A DNA stretch of 64,000 nt from Daphnia pulex (Eukaryota; Arthropoda; Branchiopoda; Diplostraca; Daphniidae), in contig NC_060022.1 of assembly GCF_021134715.1 (NCBI RefSeq), positions 5,771,001-5,835,000 on the forward strand, in the 5' to 3' direction. Shown in pieces: positions 23,301 to 38,700 of the stretch (its first letter is position 1; every line of letters begins with the position of its first letter). The position numbers and the translations under genes were made by a program. The notes under the pieces were generated by a model. The model made no database searches and was not told the DNA's origin. It was given only the letters and a program-made list of their open reading frames with translations.

Positions 23301-26300
23301 TTCCCCCTTCGTTCTTTCTTTCTCTGTTTCTTTCTTCCTTCCTTTTTATCCTTTTTTCTTCGTCTTTTCCTTCTTTCAAACCAACATTATCACTCCCGAC
23401 CAGTCCCGCAGTCTTGAACGAATCCGAGAGTGGGTGTTGGCATTGATAGAGAAGGGAGAGAGAGAGAGAGAGAAAAAAAAGAGAGGAATAAATACAAATG
23501 CGATGCAACCGGATCAGCACTTGACACACAAACACTAAACAGTCTCTTGTTTGCCAAAAAAGAAAAAGGCCACAATGAAAGCGACCGGCCAGCCGATATT
23601 ACATCGGGGGAACACACAGCGAGATGTCGTTGAAACTCATTTTCGTTTGATTTCAAAATTGACAGTTTGAAACGTTTCCTCATTTGGAGCCGTCTGACTT
23701 GACAATGGCGCAAGACATCTCCGAGCAACACGATACAAGAGCTGAAGCTCTCTTTTCTTTTTCTCTCTCTCTCACAAAGTTGCTAGTTTCCTGTTTCGTT
23801 CCGCCCTTTTGCTTCATCGATGGTTTTTATTTTTACATATACTCCATTCCTCTCCTCTTTCTCCTTCCTTTTCTATTTCTTTTCTGACTTTTCCCTGTTC
23901 TCCAGTCTCTCCTCTATTCCGGCTAGTTAGCTCCTCCTACGAGCAGAGCCTCTGTTATTCGTACGGGAGGAGGCGAGACCCAGCAGACAGAAAACTCCGC
24001 TTACGGCTTGTGCGTGAGTTTGGAAATCGGGGACACACGCACGGCACCAAAACGGCGTTTGATCCCGAAGCGACCTTAATAGTTGATACGCCCTTCGTTT
24101 GCCACCTACCCACCTCTCTCTTTTCTTTTTCTTTTTTTCATATTTCAGTCCTCGATTCCAGAGAACACGACAATATGATAAATCAAAATGCATTCGACAA
24201 ACAAACGAACACGAAATTTCTGCCTTTTCATTCTGCCCGTTCCCTCCCTCGTCTTTTCTTGCGATAAATGTGGTAATTGAGTTATACCATCTCGATTTCA
24301 GTGTGTGCCTAGTCGAGCGAAAAATGCGGAGGTGCCAAATTGCCGAAGTGACTACGGGTGGTCAAAACGGAAGGTCGGCCTTGGCGGCGGTAGGATGGCG
24401 TCATTCCGCGCCAACAGACGCAGACAGCCTCTTCAAATTTCATCAGAATAAACCGTGATTCGATGAAAACGGGGAAAGAAACGAAGCGACGATGCAAGGA
24501 CTCTCAGAGGGATAGATAGAAATGAGCGAGAGAGAGAGAGATTGCGTGTACGACCAGAGTTTGTTTGAGTCGAAGAAAAAAACAAAAAAACAAAACAGAA
24601 AAAATAATAAAAATTTTCAGACAGAATCGATCCATCATGGAAGGACGGAAGACGAGGAGCAAGCATATCGTGTCTTCCCCTCACGAAGAAAACGAAGGAG
24701 AAAAAGAAGCCAAACAACCAATTCTTGGAATGTTGCTGAGCCGCTTTCATCCAACAATGTTGTAACCTCAGCGATACTTTTTGTTTTCTTCCGGAACTGC
24801 GTTCTTTCTAATCACGAAGCGTCTGTTGATGTATAAATACGGAAACTCGAAAGCCTTTGTTTCTTTTGTCAACATCCCAAGTACACAACCACACACACAG
24901 AGCAACCTAATAAAAACGTTACTTTTTTATCTCGTCCTTCCTCTCCGTGTTTTCGTGTGTGTAAGCCCGTATATGTGTCGTTGGTTCAGACTTTGGTTTG
25001 AGCCTTTGGAGACCGGAAATCCGGCGATAAGTGTAAAGTCCAGGGAAAGTTGTCGACGTCTTGATAGAAGTAAGGCAGCGATCAGATTAGCGACGCCCTC
25101 AAACACAATGCCCCATTAAGAGTGGCCGGCAAATTCGTTTGCATTCGAAATTGAAATTCCTTCAAGGTGAGGTGTTGCAAACTTTTCTTTGCGGTGTTTT
25201 TCTAAACGACCCACCGACCGCCCTCTTCCCTCCCACCACCCAAAAAAGATCCGCATACCATCAAGACGTGGTGATATTTGGGAGCTCCATCTCTTTCTTC
25301 GTAACTTATTTTTCTTCTTCTTCTTCTTCTTTCGAGTCAACCGTAACCAACGGTGTTTTCCGTTTACATCCAACGGAGAAAAAGAGATAAAAATAAAAAT
25401 GGGGTGGCTATAAAAACAACAATTTCCACACCGAGCAATAAATATCCCGAGAGCTTCGGTTTCGGTCCAATGAACTTTATTTTCCTTCGTGAATCATTTC
25501 CATCCATTGAAAATGAACACTTTTCTCTGCGTGTATGTGTGTCTTGAGAGAGTATGTGCGCGCGTATTTGTTGCTATGCCCAACCGAAACTAATACGCAA
25601 TTTCGATGCAGGGACACTCACGGCGATGGCGAATGAAAAGTAAGGAAGGACCACAACCGGGACTCAAAAGAAAAGGAAAAGAAATAATTCAGACTTACGC
25701 TTTTCTCTCGGCGATGGAGACTGCCACAAGATCGTAAATCTGAGCTCCTGTCGGCGACGTGTTGACCAAATACAGAGCAAGTTTGTCTGCAATAACGATT
25801 GGAATTTGTGAGTTAATCGGAATACCAACAAACATATCAAGAAACCAGAACACAAGTAAAAGCGAAAGAAAAAAAGAAAAAAATGGAAAAGATAACAACA
25901 CAGCAATCTTTTCTATTGATATGGTTTTTTCCTCTCTGACATTCCGGTCGGATTGTTTCAAGATTGATGAGAGATAATCTCACCTGTAGCCACCGGCCGA
26001 ACGAGAACTGTAGCGATTTTGATGATAGGACTGTGTGTACACTTGGATTCCTCCTTGGAGTTCAGGTAGTTGATGCTGTGGAATTTCAGCACGTACTTGT
26101 CGTCTTGCTTCTGGAGCAAGAGGATGTACTCCTCCAGGAGGACGACGTGAAGATCGACATTCTTCTGTCCTTTTGTCCTCCACGTCAGGGCGCCCTCGTA
26201 GATCAGACGGTGCTTTGTCAACTCAAAGTTCTGAAATACCAAGAAACCCTTGTAAAGAGATTGAAATGCGATAACATACTTTCCAAACACATCGCAATTG

Positions 26301-29300
26301 CTGTCGTCTTTGGGTATGCAGGTTGTTCCATGGAAAATAGTAATAATGATAATACCTTGAGTTCATTAGCTATGGCGTGGTCGGATTTCTCAAACGCCGA
26401 CTTGTCCAGTCGACGTTGGATATCCACCAGCCGGTTGTAGTTTTCAGCCTCCTTAATGGCTTGGTTGACTTTATTGAGGATTTCGCGAGACCGTTCCAAA
26501 CACCTGCGCACCAACGTCATTTCTTCACTGCGCGGCTGCGTGTACTTGGCCAGGCTTTCCAGCAAGAGCGGATATTTAGTTAACCGCTGCATGGCTGTCG
26601 GGATGATATCTTTCAACTGAAGTCGCCGACAAACGGGATTGCCTTCGGCTTCAGCCAAAAATGCCTGCGCAAATAATAGAACGATAAGTTGTCTTGCCAA
26701 TCGCCAAAAACCACAGACGAGTTGGTGATGTGCAATCTAAATTTGTCTAATGGGACAACCACAACATCGTCATCGTACCTGGAGTTTAGAGTCTTTCTTG
26801 CGTCTGTCCCTTAAACTCTCCAAAGCAACTGACTGGTACTTGCAGAAGGTGGCGGCAGCTTGCTGGAACGCTTCGCCATTGGGTCCGTCAAACTGTTTCC
26901 AAATAAAAAAACAAATCGTTACTCTTTCTGTTGTTGTTCTCATTGAATGGAAGACGGCCGACCGGGTTTTTCCCCCCTCCGACCGGAAGTCAAAGAATAA
27001 AAAAATACTCACCATGGCAACCAGGATATCGCCAACAGTTTCAACGGCCGGCTGGTCTCTTTTGCGGGCTTTCATGAGTGTGTTGAAACGTCCGTGGATT
27101 TCCAACATGTCGGGCAAATTGGGGAAGAGCAGATTAACAAGATCGCTGAAGCCGTTGTCGAGTAGCGGGCGGTAGAACACCCGGTCCAGGACCTTTAGGT
27201 TACGAACGTGACTCCGTTCGGTATGGAAGAGCTCTGTGTCAAACAAATTAAAACAGAAATTTAAAATTATGATGATGAAGTATTGGGGCCACAAGAGCTC
27301 TCAAAGAGTCGGTCAAAGCACAGCGTGATATCGTAAACATTTCGGGATCTTTCCGTCTTTACGCGCAACAGACGCATCTAATTTTAGAACCGGATGATCA
27401 AGATTTGCCAACTTGCTGGCCCATCCATTTTCTTGACGTCTCTCATCCAGTTTGAAAAATAAAATAAAAATAATAATATATAAAAAAATAAATAAATAAA
27501 ATAGAAAAAAGTGAATAAACTAAAAAGAGAATGAAGGCTGGAAGAGTCGTAATAGGAGGGAATCAATGGCGTTGCTCGTGTAACAGGTGAAAGCAAGTTA
27601 TTTACCATTGACGACTTCCTGCCGTTGTTTCTCTTTGGGCGTCATCTTGTCTACAACGTCAGGATCCAAATTGCGCGTCCAATCCGGCGGATCAGGATCC
27701 GCTTCGAGGTCACTGTCCCAGGGCGTGAGCAATCCGCCGGCGTTGCATGAGGCCACGGACAAGGCGGCAGATACCCCTGACGATCCATCTGATAAGGCGG
27801 AACCCGAAATGCGGATGTCGGATGGACTGGGACTCTCCAAACTTGACAGAAACAAATCAAGAAGACGAAAATTAAAAGATGGAAATTTATGTAACAGATA
27901 GTTATATGGCGGGAAGGTGTCACGCCGTCCAAGCCACCTGTAACTCGCACGTCACGGAACTCGCACAGCTCAGAATCTATTCTTGAATATGGGTTGGCGG
28001 CGGAGGTGAATGAGCTCTTCGCCAAGTTTGAAACAACCCGGACCTCGTCATTCTTTTTTATTTTTCTTCTAGTTTGATTCTAACTACTTAACAAGCTAAA
28101 CCCGGGTCATCTGTGGTGTTGTAAACCCGATACAAAACAGTTTTGGGGAATGAACAGTTATTTTTCTTTTTATTTACTATTAGTTATTTTCTCCTGTTAT
28201 TTGTTTTGTTGTTCCTTTTTTTTCACTTTTCCCCCTTTTCGCCAACTTTGCAATATTAGCGGAAAAACAGCCAAGTTGTTGTCAACGGTTCGGCGATTTA
28301 TGATCGAGGCCGTACGGGCGAGTGTGCGAAAGTATTTGTATATGTATATATAGAAAGGCAAGGTTATTTTCTATTAGAAATACATGTTCCTAATTTTTCG
28401 TTTCTTTCATTTTCGTTTCATTTTACCTTGTGGAGAGACTCGAATTGGACGAACTGCCAGAGTTGTTGTTGGATAGGCTCCGGTCTTCTCGATCCATGTC
28501 ACTGTAGGAAAAAAGAAGAAAAAACAATAGAAATCAATCAATGAAATCAAGTCAAGGCAATACTTTTTTTCAGGGAATTTTCGGAGATGATTAATTGAAT
28601 GGACAATTCGGGGTGGGCAGGAAGAAAAGAAAAGTGGCGTGATTCGATGATTCACAGAAGAAAAAGCCTTGTGAAACCGCTCCCATACAATATTGGGTCA
28701 AGGTGCCGTCAAGTTTTTAACAGTTCTCTAAAGACTGCCCGTTTATACAAGGTTTACCAGCTCATAAATTAGGTCGAAACGAGTCGTGTTATCTTAATTC
28801 ATTTTATCGTCAACCGAGTACACGCTAAGTGTACGACTTTTATCTATCGAACGGAATTAGTGGGGGCCACAATAAACTACTATCGACTATCAAAAGTCCT
28901 TCTCTCCGCACTCTTTTCCTCTGTGTGTTCCAGCCCCGAGTTGTTTTTGTTTGGACAGTTGAAATGTGATTTCGGCTGGCGGCCAAACAGTTGCGCTCTT
29001 CTATTTCTCCAACTTCTTTTTTTTTTCCTATCTCTTTCACTGATTCTCTTTCCCTCTCCCATTCTCGATAGTCGACGTGGCCGCAACCTCTTGTCCACCC
29101 ATCTCGTCCAGCGGACGGGAAAAGAGGCGCCGAGCGGGCGGAACTATTTCGGGACTCGATGATCCGGCACAAAAAGGCTTCCACCCTCTCTCGTGTATAT
29201 CTATGTGCCTACGTGATTTCTTCTTTCTCTTCATTTTCATCCACCCACCCTCCTCTATTTCACCACTCCCTTGCTTTTCGTAAACGGACTCGGCCATCTT

Positions 29301-32300
29301 GAAGTCATCCGACAGCTTTTCCATTCACTAACTCTCTCAAGGAAGAAGAAGAAAAAAAAGGAGGATGAAAAAACATCAACAAAACAAGATCCTTCGACAA
29401 GCCCAACAGCTTTTTGAAAATGGTTATTATTTTGATGTCGAGGTAACGCCATCTAACGACCCTGTCGAAATTTTCCCTTTTCGTTTTTTCAAGATGAATA
29501 GAAAAAGGACAACACACACACGGAAAGAAGTCAAAAGAATAAGAAGAATGCCGTGCGGAGGCGTCGTAGGCGTCGGAGGGATCACGAAGTGCCCACCCAA
29601 GTATGGACTGCGTGTGTCGAGTCATCCGACGTGATGTCATTCGACCATCGATTCTTGTGTGCGTTTTTCCCTTTCACGGACTTCAATGTGTTCACATGCC
29701 CTTGGCTTCTCCACCTTTTTCCTATGATCCAACGCGGATCTTTATGCTTCGAAAGAAAACCCCATTCCCCTTCGGGTGGACATTTTTATTGTTTTCCTCA
29801 TGGCACGACGTTGAAACTGGATGTGTCATCCGCTCAAAAAAGATGGGACGGATCAGAGGCGCGGAGCAGGAGGGGAATGATTTTGAATTCGAGAAATCAA
29901 GGCCTACGGAAAGGAAAGCGATCCGTCTTTTGCACGTGACCATCTTTTGCGTTTGCGATCCATGTGGCTCACTGGGCAGTTCAATGAACGCCGCGCGCAG
30001 CACAAATACACTCAACACACATGGGGCAGGAACCCAAACAAATGCGGCACACTATACATCCCACTACGCAGAGCACTCAGAGGGAGAGTCCGGACGGTGT
30101 GACTTCACGCGTGCCACGTTACAAAAGTTTTGCCCTTGTGAAATCAAAACAAAAACACACGAAAACGAACAAAAAGAAAGAAAGAGAGAGAGTTTCACAC
30201 ACGCATGGCCGCACCTCTGCACGGCCGATCCATCAAAAGACGGCGATCAAAACATCCCAAAGGTCCTGGCGCCGAAGATGAAAACGGAGGAGCAACAACA
30301 ACACAAAATTAAAAGAAAAGCGAAGAAAACCAGAAAAAAGTCAAGAAGAGAGAAAGAGAGAGAGAGAGAGAAGAAAGGGAGAATTATTGAAAGAACCTTT
30401 CCGAGAGGCACCGTCTGGCCTCATTGAGTATTTCATCGGAATGGGGTGATGATACAGGCGCAACAGTCGAGGCTGGAACGGCTCGATCCACCGAACGAAA
30501 CGAAGCCATACGATCCACTAGGACGCTGCCCAAACTACGTGGGCTCATAGTCCGTCCAGAACTTCGTCTTTCGATCCCAAATGAGACGGCCATGTCTTTT
30601 CTTTGAATGGAACAACACAAACGGAAAACAAGTGGCGACAAGCACTCGATAGTCGCGTTTTAGCGGTAATGGCGTTTGGAAAGTGTTGCCGATTGAACTC
30701 GAAATTGAATGGACTTTTGCGACTTTTTAGGTCGACATGGTCAACTGCACCTGACGAAGATCTCTCCTCACATTTTATAGTTCAAGACAGACAGACACCG
30801 GCACGGAAACGGTGACACCAGACGGGGGAAAAAAAATGAGGACGACGTTTCAGGCACTGGGTAATCAATCAGCAATCAATTCTTTTCGCTTGCCGATACA
30901 ATCGATTATTATGAAAACAACAAGCTCCTGCTGGGGTGGGAGAAGTGAAAAGCATGTGCAGTGGAAACAAAACGCGTGCGGATGCGCGGATGAACCGGCG
31001 ACAACTGAGCCCGTGCCAAAGGACATGACGAAGACCTCCAGAAAAGACGGGACAAAGAGTCTAAAGAGTGGAGAAGAAGAAGGAAAGTCGAGATGAAAGA
31101 AAAGACGAAAGAGAGAGAGAGAAGAAGAAGAAGAAAAGTGAGCATCTCTTTCCTAGCTCCCAAGGAGGGAGCGGCCCACCCAGTTCGTCTCCTCCCCGTT
31201 TTGTAGACGCCCCCACACTCCTCCCAAGAAAGAAGGAGAAGAAGGAAGCGTAAATATAGAAAGCCAAAAACCCAAAAAGATAGCCCATCTTCTAGCCTTT
31301 TTGTACAGAGTACGAGTGTGTGTTTTGTCGTTTCTTTTTTATTCGGTAGCGACTTGTTGCCAACATTCAGCTTCGGTCTGCTGAACTGCGTCCTCTTCGG
31401 CTCCTCACCTTTCGACGACAGTTCGTGGCGACTTCATGAAATACTTGTGCCCAACAATATCACAATAATTTACTACCGTCTATTTGGGTTTCCTTCAAAA
31501 CAAAAACCAAAAAACTAACCAATCAACTTAATCTCGAATCTTCGCCATCTAATAATTCGTTTGGCTATTTTCTTTTTCCTGTTTTAAGCCTTCCACAAAA
31601 GGGTGTAAACCTTTGCATATTCGATCGGACAAAAGGGCCCGACGGAACGAATCAAACTATGGCGATGAGCAGTGAAAGGTGTGGAACTGGGTACAACACC
31701 TTCTGAGTCACTGGTTTCTGTTTTTGTTTTTCTATGAATAGGACGATGTCCATTTTGGAAATTGGTTTTTGGTTAAGTGGCGCGGTGGAATTTGGACTCT
31801 GCGAACTCGCGACAAAAAATACGGTTATGAATCCTACACAAGTCAAAGTCTCTCTTTAAAACAACAAAAACAAATGACGAATGATTTGCATGCGATGAAA
31901 GCGGCTGCCGAAACAAATGGGACTTGCGTTCGCTTCTTTTTCACATCTTTCAGGTTTACATGGATATTATTTACTCAAGTCACGTAACCCTTGGGTCATC
32001 AGGATGAATGGCGTCAGTGAATGGCTCAAAAGTTTTTTTTAACAAAATAACCGCAAAGTCTCATCGAATTTCGGATATTCAGCGGAGAAAGCGGGGAAGG
32101 TGAGAAAGAGAGAAGCTAGTGACGTCGGTACACGTCAATAACGCGCCGGTCGGCTACAGTCTAAATATACATGGGCGCATACAACATCGTTAGGACATGA
32201 CATCGGGAAATGGAAGGCAGAAGCAGCAGCCATATGAGCGTTCCGATAAGATAATCATTTGTTTTCCCTTTTTATGATTTTGTTGTCAGAAAATCCGCCT

Positions 32301-35300
32301 TTTTTTTCGAGGGTACACACACTGTGTGCAGTGGGGTTTATAAATAAATCCCCCGGAGGAAAGAGCGCACCATCTATCGGTTAATGCTATCACTCAACGA
32401 GTTATAATTATAATTAGAAAGAATAATAAGGAAGAAGAAGAAGAAGAAGAATATCACGAAAAGAGGCAACAGCTGAAGGAACAACAGCAACGAAAGAAGG
32501 TGGGATCGGATCATGATGGATGTCTCATCACAATGCAAAATAGGCTTTCAGTTGGGGTTCCCTCTGATTGGACGAGTACGACTATGAGTAAGGCTTATGA
32601 ATAATAGATGAGAGGAGGAATCTGAATTCGGCCACTCTTAAACAGTGGGCAAAGACTCGGCAGAGAAAATCATAAAAAAAAAACTGTGACTCACCTGGAA
32701 TGGGATGGTGGAAGATTCGGGTCGCTATGTTTCCGCTTTTCCCGATGTTTCTATACAAATGCAGAACAACAAAAAATAAACATTAAATTCCCTCATTCAA
32801 TCATACAACAAACCAAACAAAAAATGAAAGGAGAAACAAATCAAAAAGGTTGTCTGTTTCTTACCCTCTGCGCCCGTTCACGCAGACTCTCCGAACGGCT
32901 GACTTTCTTTTTACTGAAGTTGGATGCGCCGGAACTGGAGAAACGAAACAAAAAGACAAACACAACAAATTAAATCCACTGAGTCACTCACTGCATCCGA
33001 TTTTATTTCTGTTTTATTTTGTTTTGTTTTGTTTTGTTTAGGAAAGGAGATCCTCTAAAAAATATATTACGATCCCAACCGCCGATCGCGTCCTTCCCAT
33101 CACAAAATTGCTCCGAAAAAACGGCAAGCACACAATCCTCGTAGGAGATTTAGTCATAGAGACACACAAACGCACTCGGCAAGTGCGAACCAGGCACGCA
33201 CCAAAAGCAGACTGTGACTGGGCGATGATAAAGAGAGATTAAATCGAGACGCAAGCGAATGGAAGCCAAGAAAAACGACCGAAAATGTTTCCCATTCTCT
33301 TTTTGACTTGTTTTCACTCGATGAGACTGACTCCTTACGCATTCGAGATATAGAAGACAAGGCTAGAGAGAGACTGAGCGAGAGAGAAAGAAAGCAAAGC
33401 AAAGAAAGAAACGAAACGAGAAAAGAGAGACAAAGATAAATGCCACGACAAAAGCGATAAAGAATAGTGCGGCCACAACGAACGGACGCGCAACCCACAC
33501 ACACGAGAGAGCGATCGAATGGGCACCCCGCGCTATCAGCAGTCCCGTCCCGTCAAAACCGGTCAACAACGGGCCGGCTGTCTGCCAGAATTTCGCGGTC
33601 TATGCTTAGCTGGACTCTTTTCGAGGCGGATACACATATTAGAAAATGAGAAATCAAAAAGGGTTGCCTCGGATCGGCAAACGGCGAAGTGGGTTCGCTG
33701 CTGATCGCCAGGCATTCAGACGACTTGGCATTGATCACCAACTGTGGCAACGGCTGTTGCTGTTGTGGTTGTGGCGCGTTGTGGTGGTGCAAAGTGTTCG
33801 CTTTCCTCGACTGGCGTTCGCTGGCCGACTGGCCGACGTCCAGCACCGCTGAATGGATTGAATTCATCACCATAGCGGCTAGATGATTTCCCGATGGCAT
33901 CGGGCTCAGACTGCGCCCTTTCGGCTCCACGGGACCACCGCTGCCGCTGCTGCCGTGAGTGTTGAGTCTTTGCGGTTTGGGTGCGGTCGACGGCTTCAGA
34001 TCCGAGACGGAGGACGATGGCGATGATTTGGAATGAAAACTCTGCGATGAGAGATCCATTGGGCTCCTTTTGCGCCGGAAAAGTCCGCCCAGACTGGACG
34101 GCGACGACGTCAGCGAAGTGTGCGTGTTGTTGTTTTCAGGCGAGGCGGCCGAAAGGCTCCGCCCAGGTAAAGAAACCCCCACCTGTTTTCGCACCGGGCT
34201 GGGACTGTGATTCGGCAGACGGAAGCCTTCCACCATGCTGGCAGCCATTTCGACAGTTGTGGCACAAATGGGACTGGTGCACCTTCGACGGAACGCCGAC
34301 AACTCCGTTCCCAAATCAGTCGACTCGATGTGTCCGCTTTTCAAGGATCGAGACGGCGACGACGACTCGCGTGGCTCGATATCGACCCCAACGGCCGCAG
34401 GTTCAGAGTGCCGTTTCGATCCAACCTCGTTCGTGTCATTCTCTTCCGTTTGCCGGTTGGCAACGGCCGGACGAGAATGTTGGTGGTGGTGATGTCGTTT
34501 GCGGTGAAACATGGCGTCGTCGTCGTCGTCGGCTCCCTTCTTCTTATTATTATTTTCGTCGTGTAACTTGTTTTGGATTTTTCGTCGTCTAGGAAAAAGC
34601 GAGTCGGTCGAGTCTCTCGTCTTATCGCCAACGTCGGAAACCAATCTAGCGGACGAGGAGGTCGACAGAGAGCGAACGCCTCTGTTCCACCCACTTTGGC
34701 CGACTTTATACCCTTCGCCGAGGAGAGAGAGAGCCTACACACAATCCAACTCCTTTTTTTCTCTCTTCTACTTTTTCGCTCTGATATTCTTCTTCCTCTT
34801 CTCTTTTTTTTTCCTTTTTTTTTTTTTACAAAAAGCAAAGATTCAATCGCATACACACAACACAAACACACTGATCGATTCGGTTTCGTTTTTTTTCGGC
34901 CAATGCCAACTTTTCATTCGACCTTTTCCCCTCTCTATTCCACTGGGTCTGGATTTCTATTTCCAATTTCTATTTTCTTCCGGCCGTATGGTAACAAGCT
35001 CGAGATAAGACTATCCCGAACAACCGGATGCACACACACGCACACACATACACACACAAACACGCAGATGAAGTCAAATGAGTAGTAGTAACTTCGTCGT
35101 CTACGACGAGAGGGGGCGACGTTGCAAAAAGAAAAAAAAAAAAAAATCGGTAGGGCGAATCAGTTGAATTGAATCGACCAGCGGATTCCAGATGGAAAAA
35201 GGGGGCAATAACTTCTTATCGAGATCAAGATTCGATTAGATGTCGTCACTTTTCGATGTTTCCTCCACTAGCGCTAGAGCCACTTTAGAGTTTTCTCTCG

Positions 35301-35765
35301 TTCCTTGTTTTTTCTTTTCCTTTTTTCTTTTTTTGCACAGACTGTCAGGAGAACACAGACGACATAACGGTGAATCACGGAGCCTAATAATAGCGCAACA
35401 CAAGAAACCCGAAGCGTTTTCAAGTGTTTTCTTCGACCGGACAAAAGGGAAAAATTTATTTCGAGTGAGTGGTGGTGGTGTGGCGGCAGCAGTGTGTTCA
35501 ACTTGTCGGCCGGTCGAGCAGAGCACAAAATCAACGCAGGGGCCAGGGGGTGCAAAAGAGAGAGAGAGAAGGAGCGAGAGAGACGAGTGGGTCGCACGGG
35601 CGTTAGAGTACTACCAAGGCGAACGGGAAATGGTAGGACCACGCCGGGACGGAGACGAGGGCGGGCTGATAAAAACGGAAGTGCGCGCCCGCTAGTGAGC
35701 CGCACACAACTGAGGCCGGGGCTTGTTCGGTTCATCCTTTCCTTATAGACCGTAAAAAAATTACA

Positions 35766-35796
<31 letters not shown>

Positions 35797-38700
35797 CGCT
35801 ACACACACAATCCCATCTGCATTTCTGGATGGTTGCCCATTGTATTCCTATTGGCCCCAACAGCGCCAACTCCAACCTCTTCGCAACCCTTTTAGCCTAT
35901 TTCATCCCTCTCAATCTCTTCTCCACTCCTTTTCTTCGGCACCCCCGCAAATGGTAAATCAACAAAAAATAAAATAAGAATTACGTAACTAGCCGACGAA
36001 ATGATTGAAGTAAGTGTGGAATGGCGTCGACTGGCTCCGTCATTCACCCGATTTTTTTTTCTTTCCTCTCTCTCTCTTTCTTTCCCACAAAATAAAAATT
36101 AAAAGAAGATTCCAATTCCATGAAGAAGAAGAAGAAGAAAAAAAAAGAACGTCATCTTGTCAACACGCGCAATTGGGCCGAAACCGGTAGAAAATAGGGT
36201 CGGAATGGAGGAGAGGAACCCGGTGCGGCCGGATGCCAGAAAAGCCCCAAAGGAAAATTCTATTAACCGAAAATCTGTCGTTTTTCGCTGTTCGCAAGGG
36301 GATGGCCATCAGCTGTTGGACCGACGACGACGATGACGACCCAGGTCCAAGTGGAAACAGAAAACCTGGCGGATGTGGTCATTGCTTCTGGTTAACGTCA
36401 CGATCAAAAACACGCAAAACAGGAGAGACTTAAAAAAGAAACGTTGGGGGGTGCGGGGGAGGGTGTCATGGGTGCGTCGACTTAAAGAGCCGCTCGCGGA
36501 TATTTATACAGTAATTTCTTCGACTCATTTTGGCTGCCTCAATCGACAACCATCTTCTTCGTTTTGAGCTGAGAGAATCCAGTATAGTGCCCGCCGCGCC
36601 ATCGTGTTCACGACTCCTTTTGCGTGTTTTTTGTTTTGTTTTGTTTTTTTTTGTGTTTTTTCTTGTTCTTCCTCCTTGCACAGTGCCCGCGTATCGTGTG
36701 TGTATGACAACTGGCAAGAGACCAAACAGGCATGCGGCCAGCTCCTTCTCGCTGGTTCTTTCCGTCCTTGCTCGTACACGCGCCCGCTATATTATTCTTT
36801 CCTTTGCCTTTTGTTATTTTTTTGTCTTTTGGAAAAGGCAGGAAAAAGACGAGAGTGAAAAAAAAAAAAAAAGTCCGCACACATCTTTTCCTATTCGTTT
36901 TCTCCGTCTTGCGCGCGCGCCTTCACACACATGCAATGGGCACTCTGCGCTTCGCGTTCGTACAGACCCAAATATAGCATCCAGCTGACCCTCAAAATGC
37001 AAAATAAAAATTCGGGCGTGACCGCCTGTGTCTGTGGAGCATCTAAGCGAAAGGAATGAAATCGGAATGAAAAGTCTATCTATAAAAACAAGGCCCGGCT
37101 AATCATCATTTGGCAACAGCAACTACACCACCCCCTTACCCCACAGTAACTAACTCTCTTCCGCCTTTTACTCCGGACACAGCCGCTAGATGGCAGTGAC
37201 CAACACGGTCGGGATCGTAATAATAATTGGTTTATCGCTATCAAATTATCAATGAAGGTGTACCTGTCGAGCTCCTCTTCGTACGGTGGTGTGTAACCGG
37301 CCCGTCTGTCAGCCTCTCCAAACGAATCGGATCCCGATCCAGTTCCCGAACGTCGATCACGTGCTCCATCTCTCGAGCCGTCATTGAACGATCGGCCGTT
37401 AGATCCCAATCCGCTCTGCTTGTCACCTGCTTTTATTTTTGGCGGAACCAAGAACGAGGCAAAAAAAAGAAACGAAATAATTAGTAGAGCAAAGAAAGAA
37501 ACTGAGGAAGAGAGAATAACTCTCTCCATTGAATGCGCGGAATAATAACAACAACAACAACAAAAGAGTGGGGAAAAAGGAAAAAAAAAAAAGAAAAAAT
37601 TGATACAAAAATAAGCTCTCGGGATCTGTTCCGGCTAAACGAGCAGGAGGAAACGGAGTAGGGAAACCCCAAAAAATACAATTTTTCTCTTTCTATACAA
37701 AAGCTCCTATGGATATAATAATGGCCCTCCCTGGAGTTTTGTTTCTTCCATTTCCTGGCCGCGGAGAAAAGAGAAAAGCGAGACTTTGACAAAATGAGCC
37801 AGCTCTCCCTTTTCATTTTCATTTTTTATCACAATAATAATAATGAATGGTGCACATTTAAATTTATCTAAAATCCGCTATTCCGTAACAACTAAGCAAC
37901 AAAAAAAAAAGGGGGGGGGGGAGAAATAGAGAAAAAGGGGACGGCCGGTACTGACGCAAACCCGACCGGAGGTTGTTCACACCTAAAAAAAAAAAAAACT
38001 AAAATTCTATACGTCAAATCAACAAAGAATAAAGTAAAGAGATCAAAGAGATAACACGACAGACGGTGGTACACATGAGGTCTATGCGCATTTCTTCTTT
38101 TCCACGCTCCACCAGGTTGTGATGCATCACCACCAATCCCACAAAGCAAAAACACCCCTTTCCCTTTCTGAATTCCTTTTGTCCCAAGTTGACGGGCAAC
38201 GGGGGACGCATATTACATAAAAAAAGATGATTGAAGAAGAAGAATAATAATAAAAAAACAACAAGCGACGCGGGGAGCGGAGCAGCAAGCAAGAAAGAGG
38301 AGGGCTTTGTTTGCTCCGGACACTAGTCAGCGGATTGTCATCAGTGGACAAGAAGACGGACGATACATTGAAACTCATTCCGTCTGTGGTGGCGCCATAT
38401 GGTTTCTTCTCGCCTAATTGGATAGGACATAAAAACATCATGAAAAGTCTTCGCGCCAAGAAGCAAGGGCGACAGACGATGTCGTCTCCCGAGTGTCACA
38501 AAGGGAACGAAGGAAAGAAGAAGCAGAAGCAGAAAAAAATAAAATAAAATAAAGACGGAACAGGTGTTTTGCCGGCCTATGGCTATAAAAGATACCATCT
38601 TTTTCACAGCTCACGATTGAAATCACACGAAGAAATCGGTTTGAGGTTTCCTATACAATTGGTAAAACCACCAGTCATCAACTACGAGTACCAACCGCCA

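Noticed and set aside
29603..30427. 274-codon plus-strand open frame
   Set aside because: Low-complexity Lys/Glu-rich sequence with no domain, partly antisense to RhoGEF2 alternative exon D and passing through GA repeats; looks like chance.
34573..35085. 170-codon plus-strand open frame with hydrophobic stretch
   Set aside because: Built on pyrimidine and CA repeats upstream of alternative exon C; no domain or splice support.
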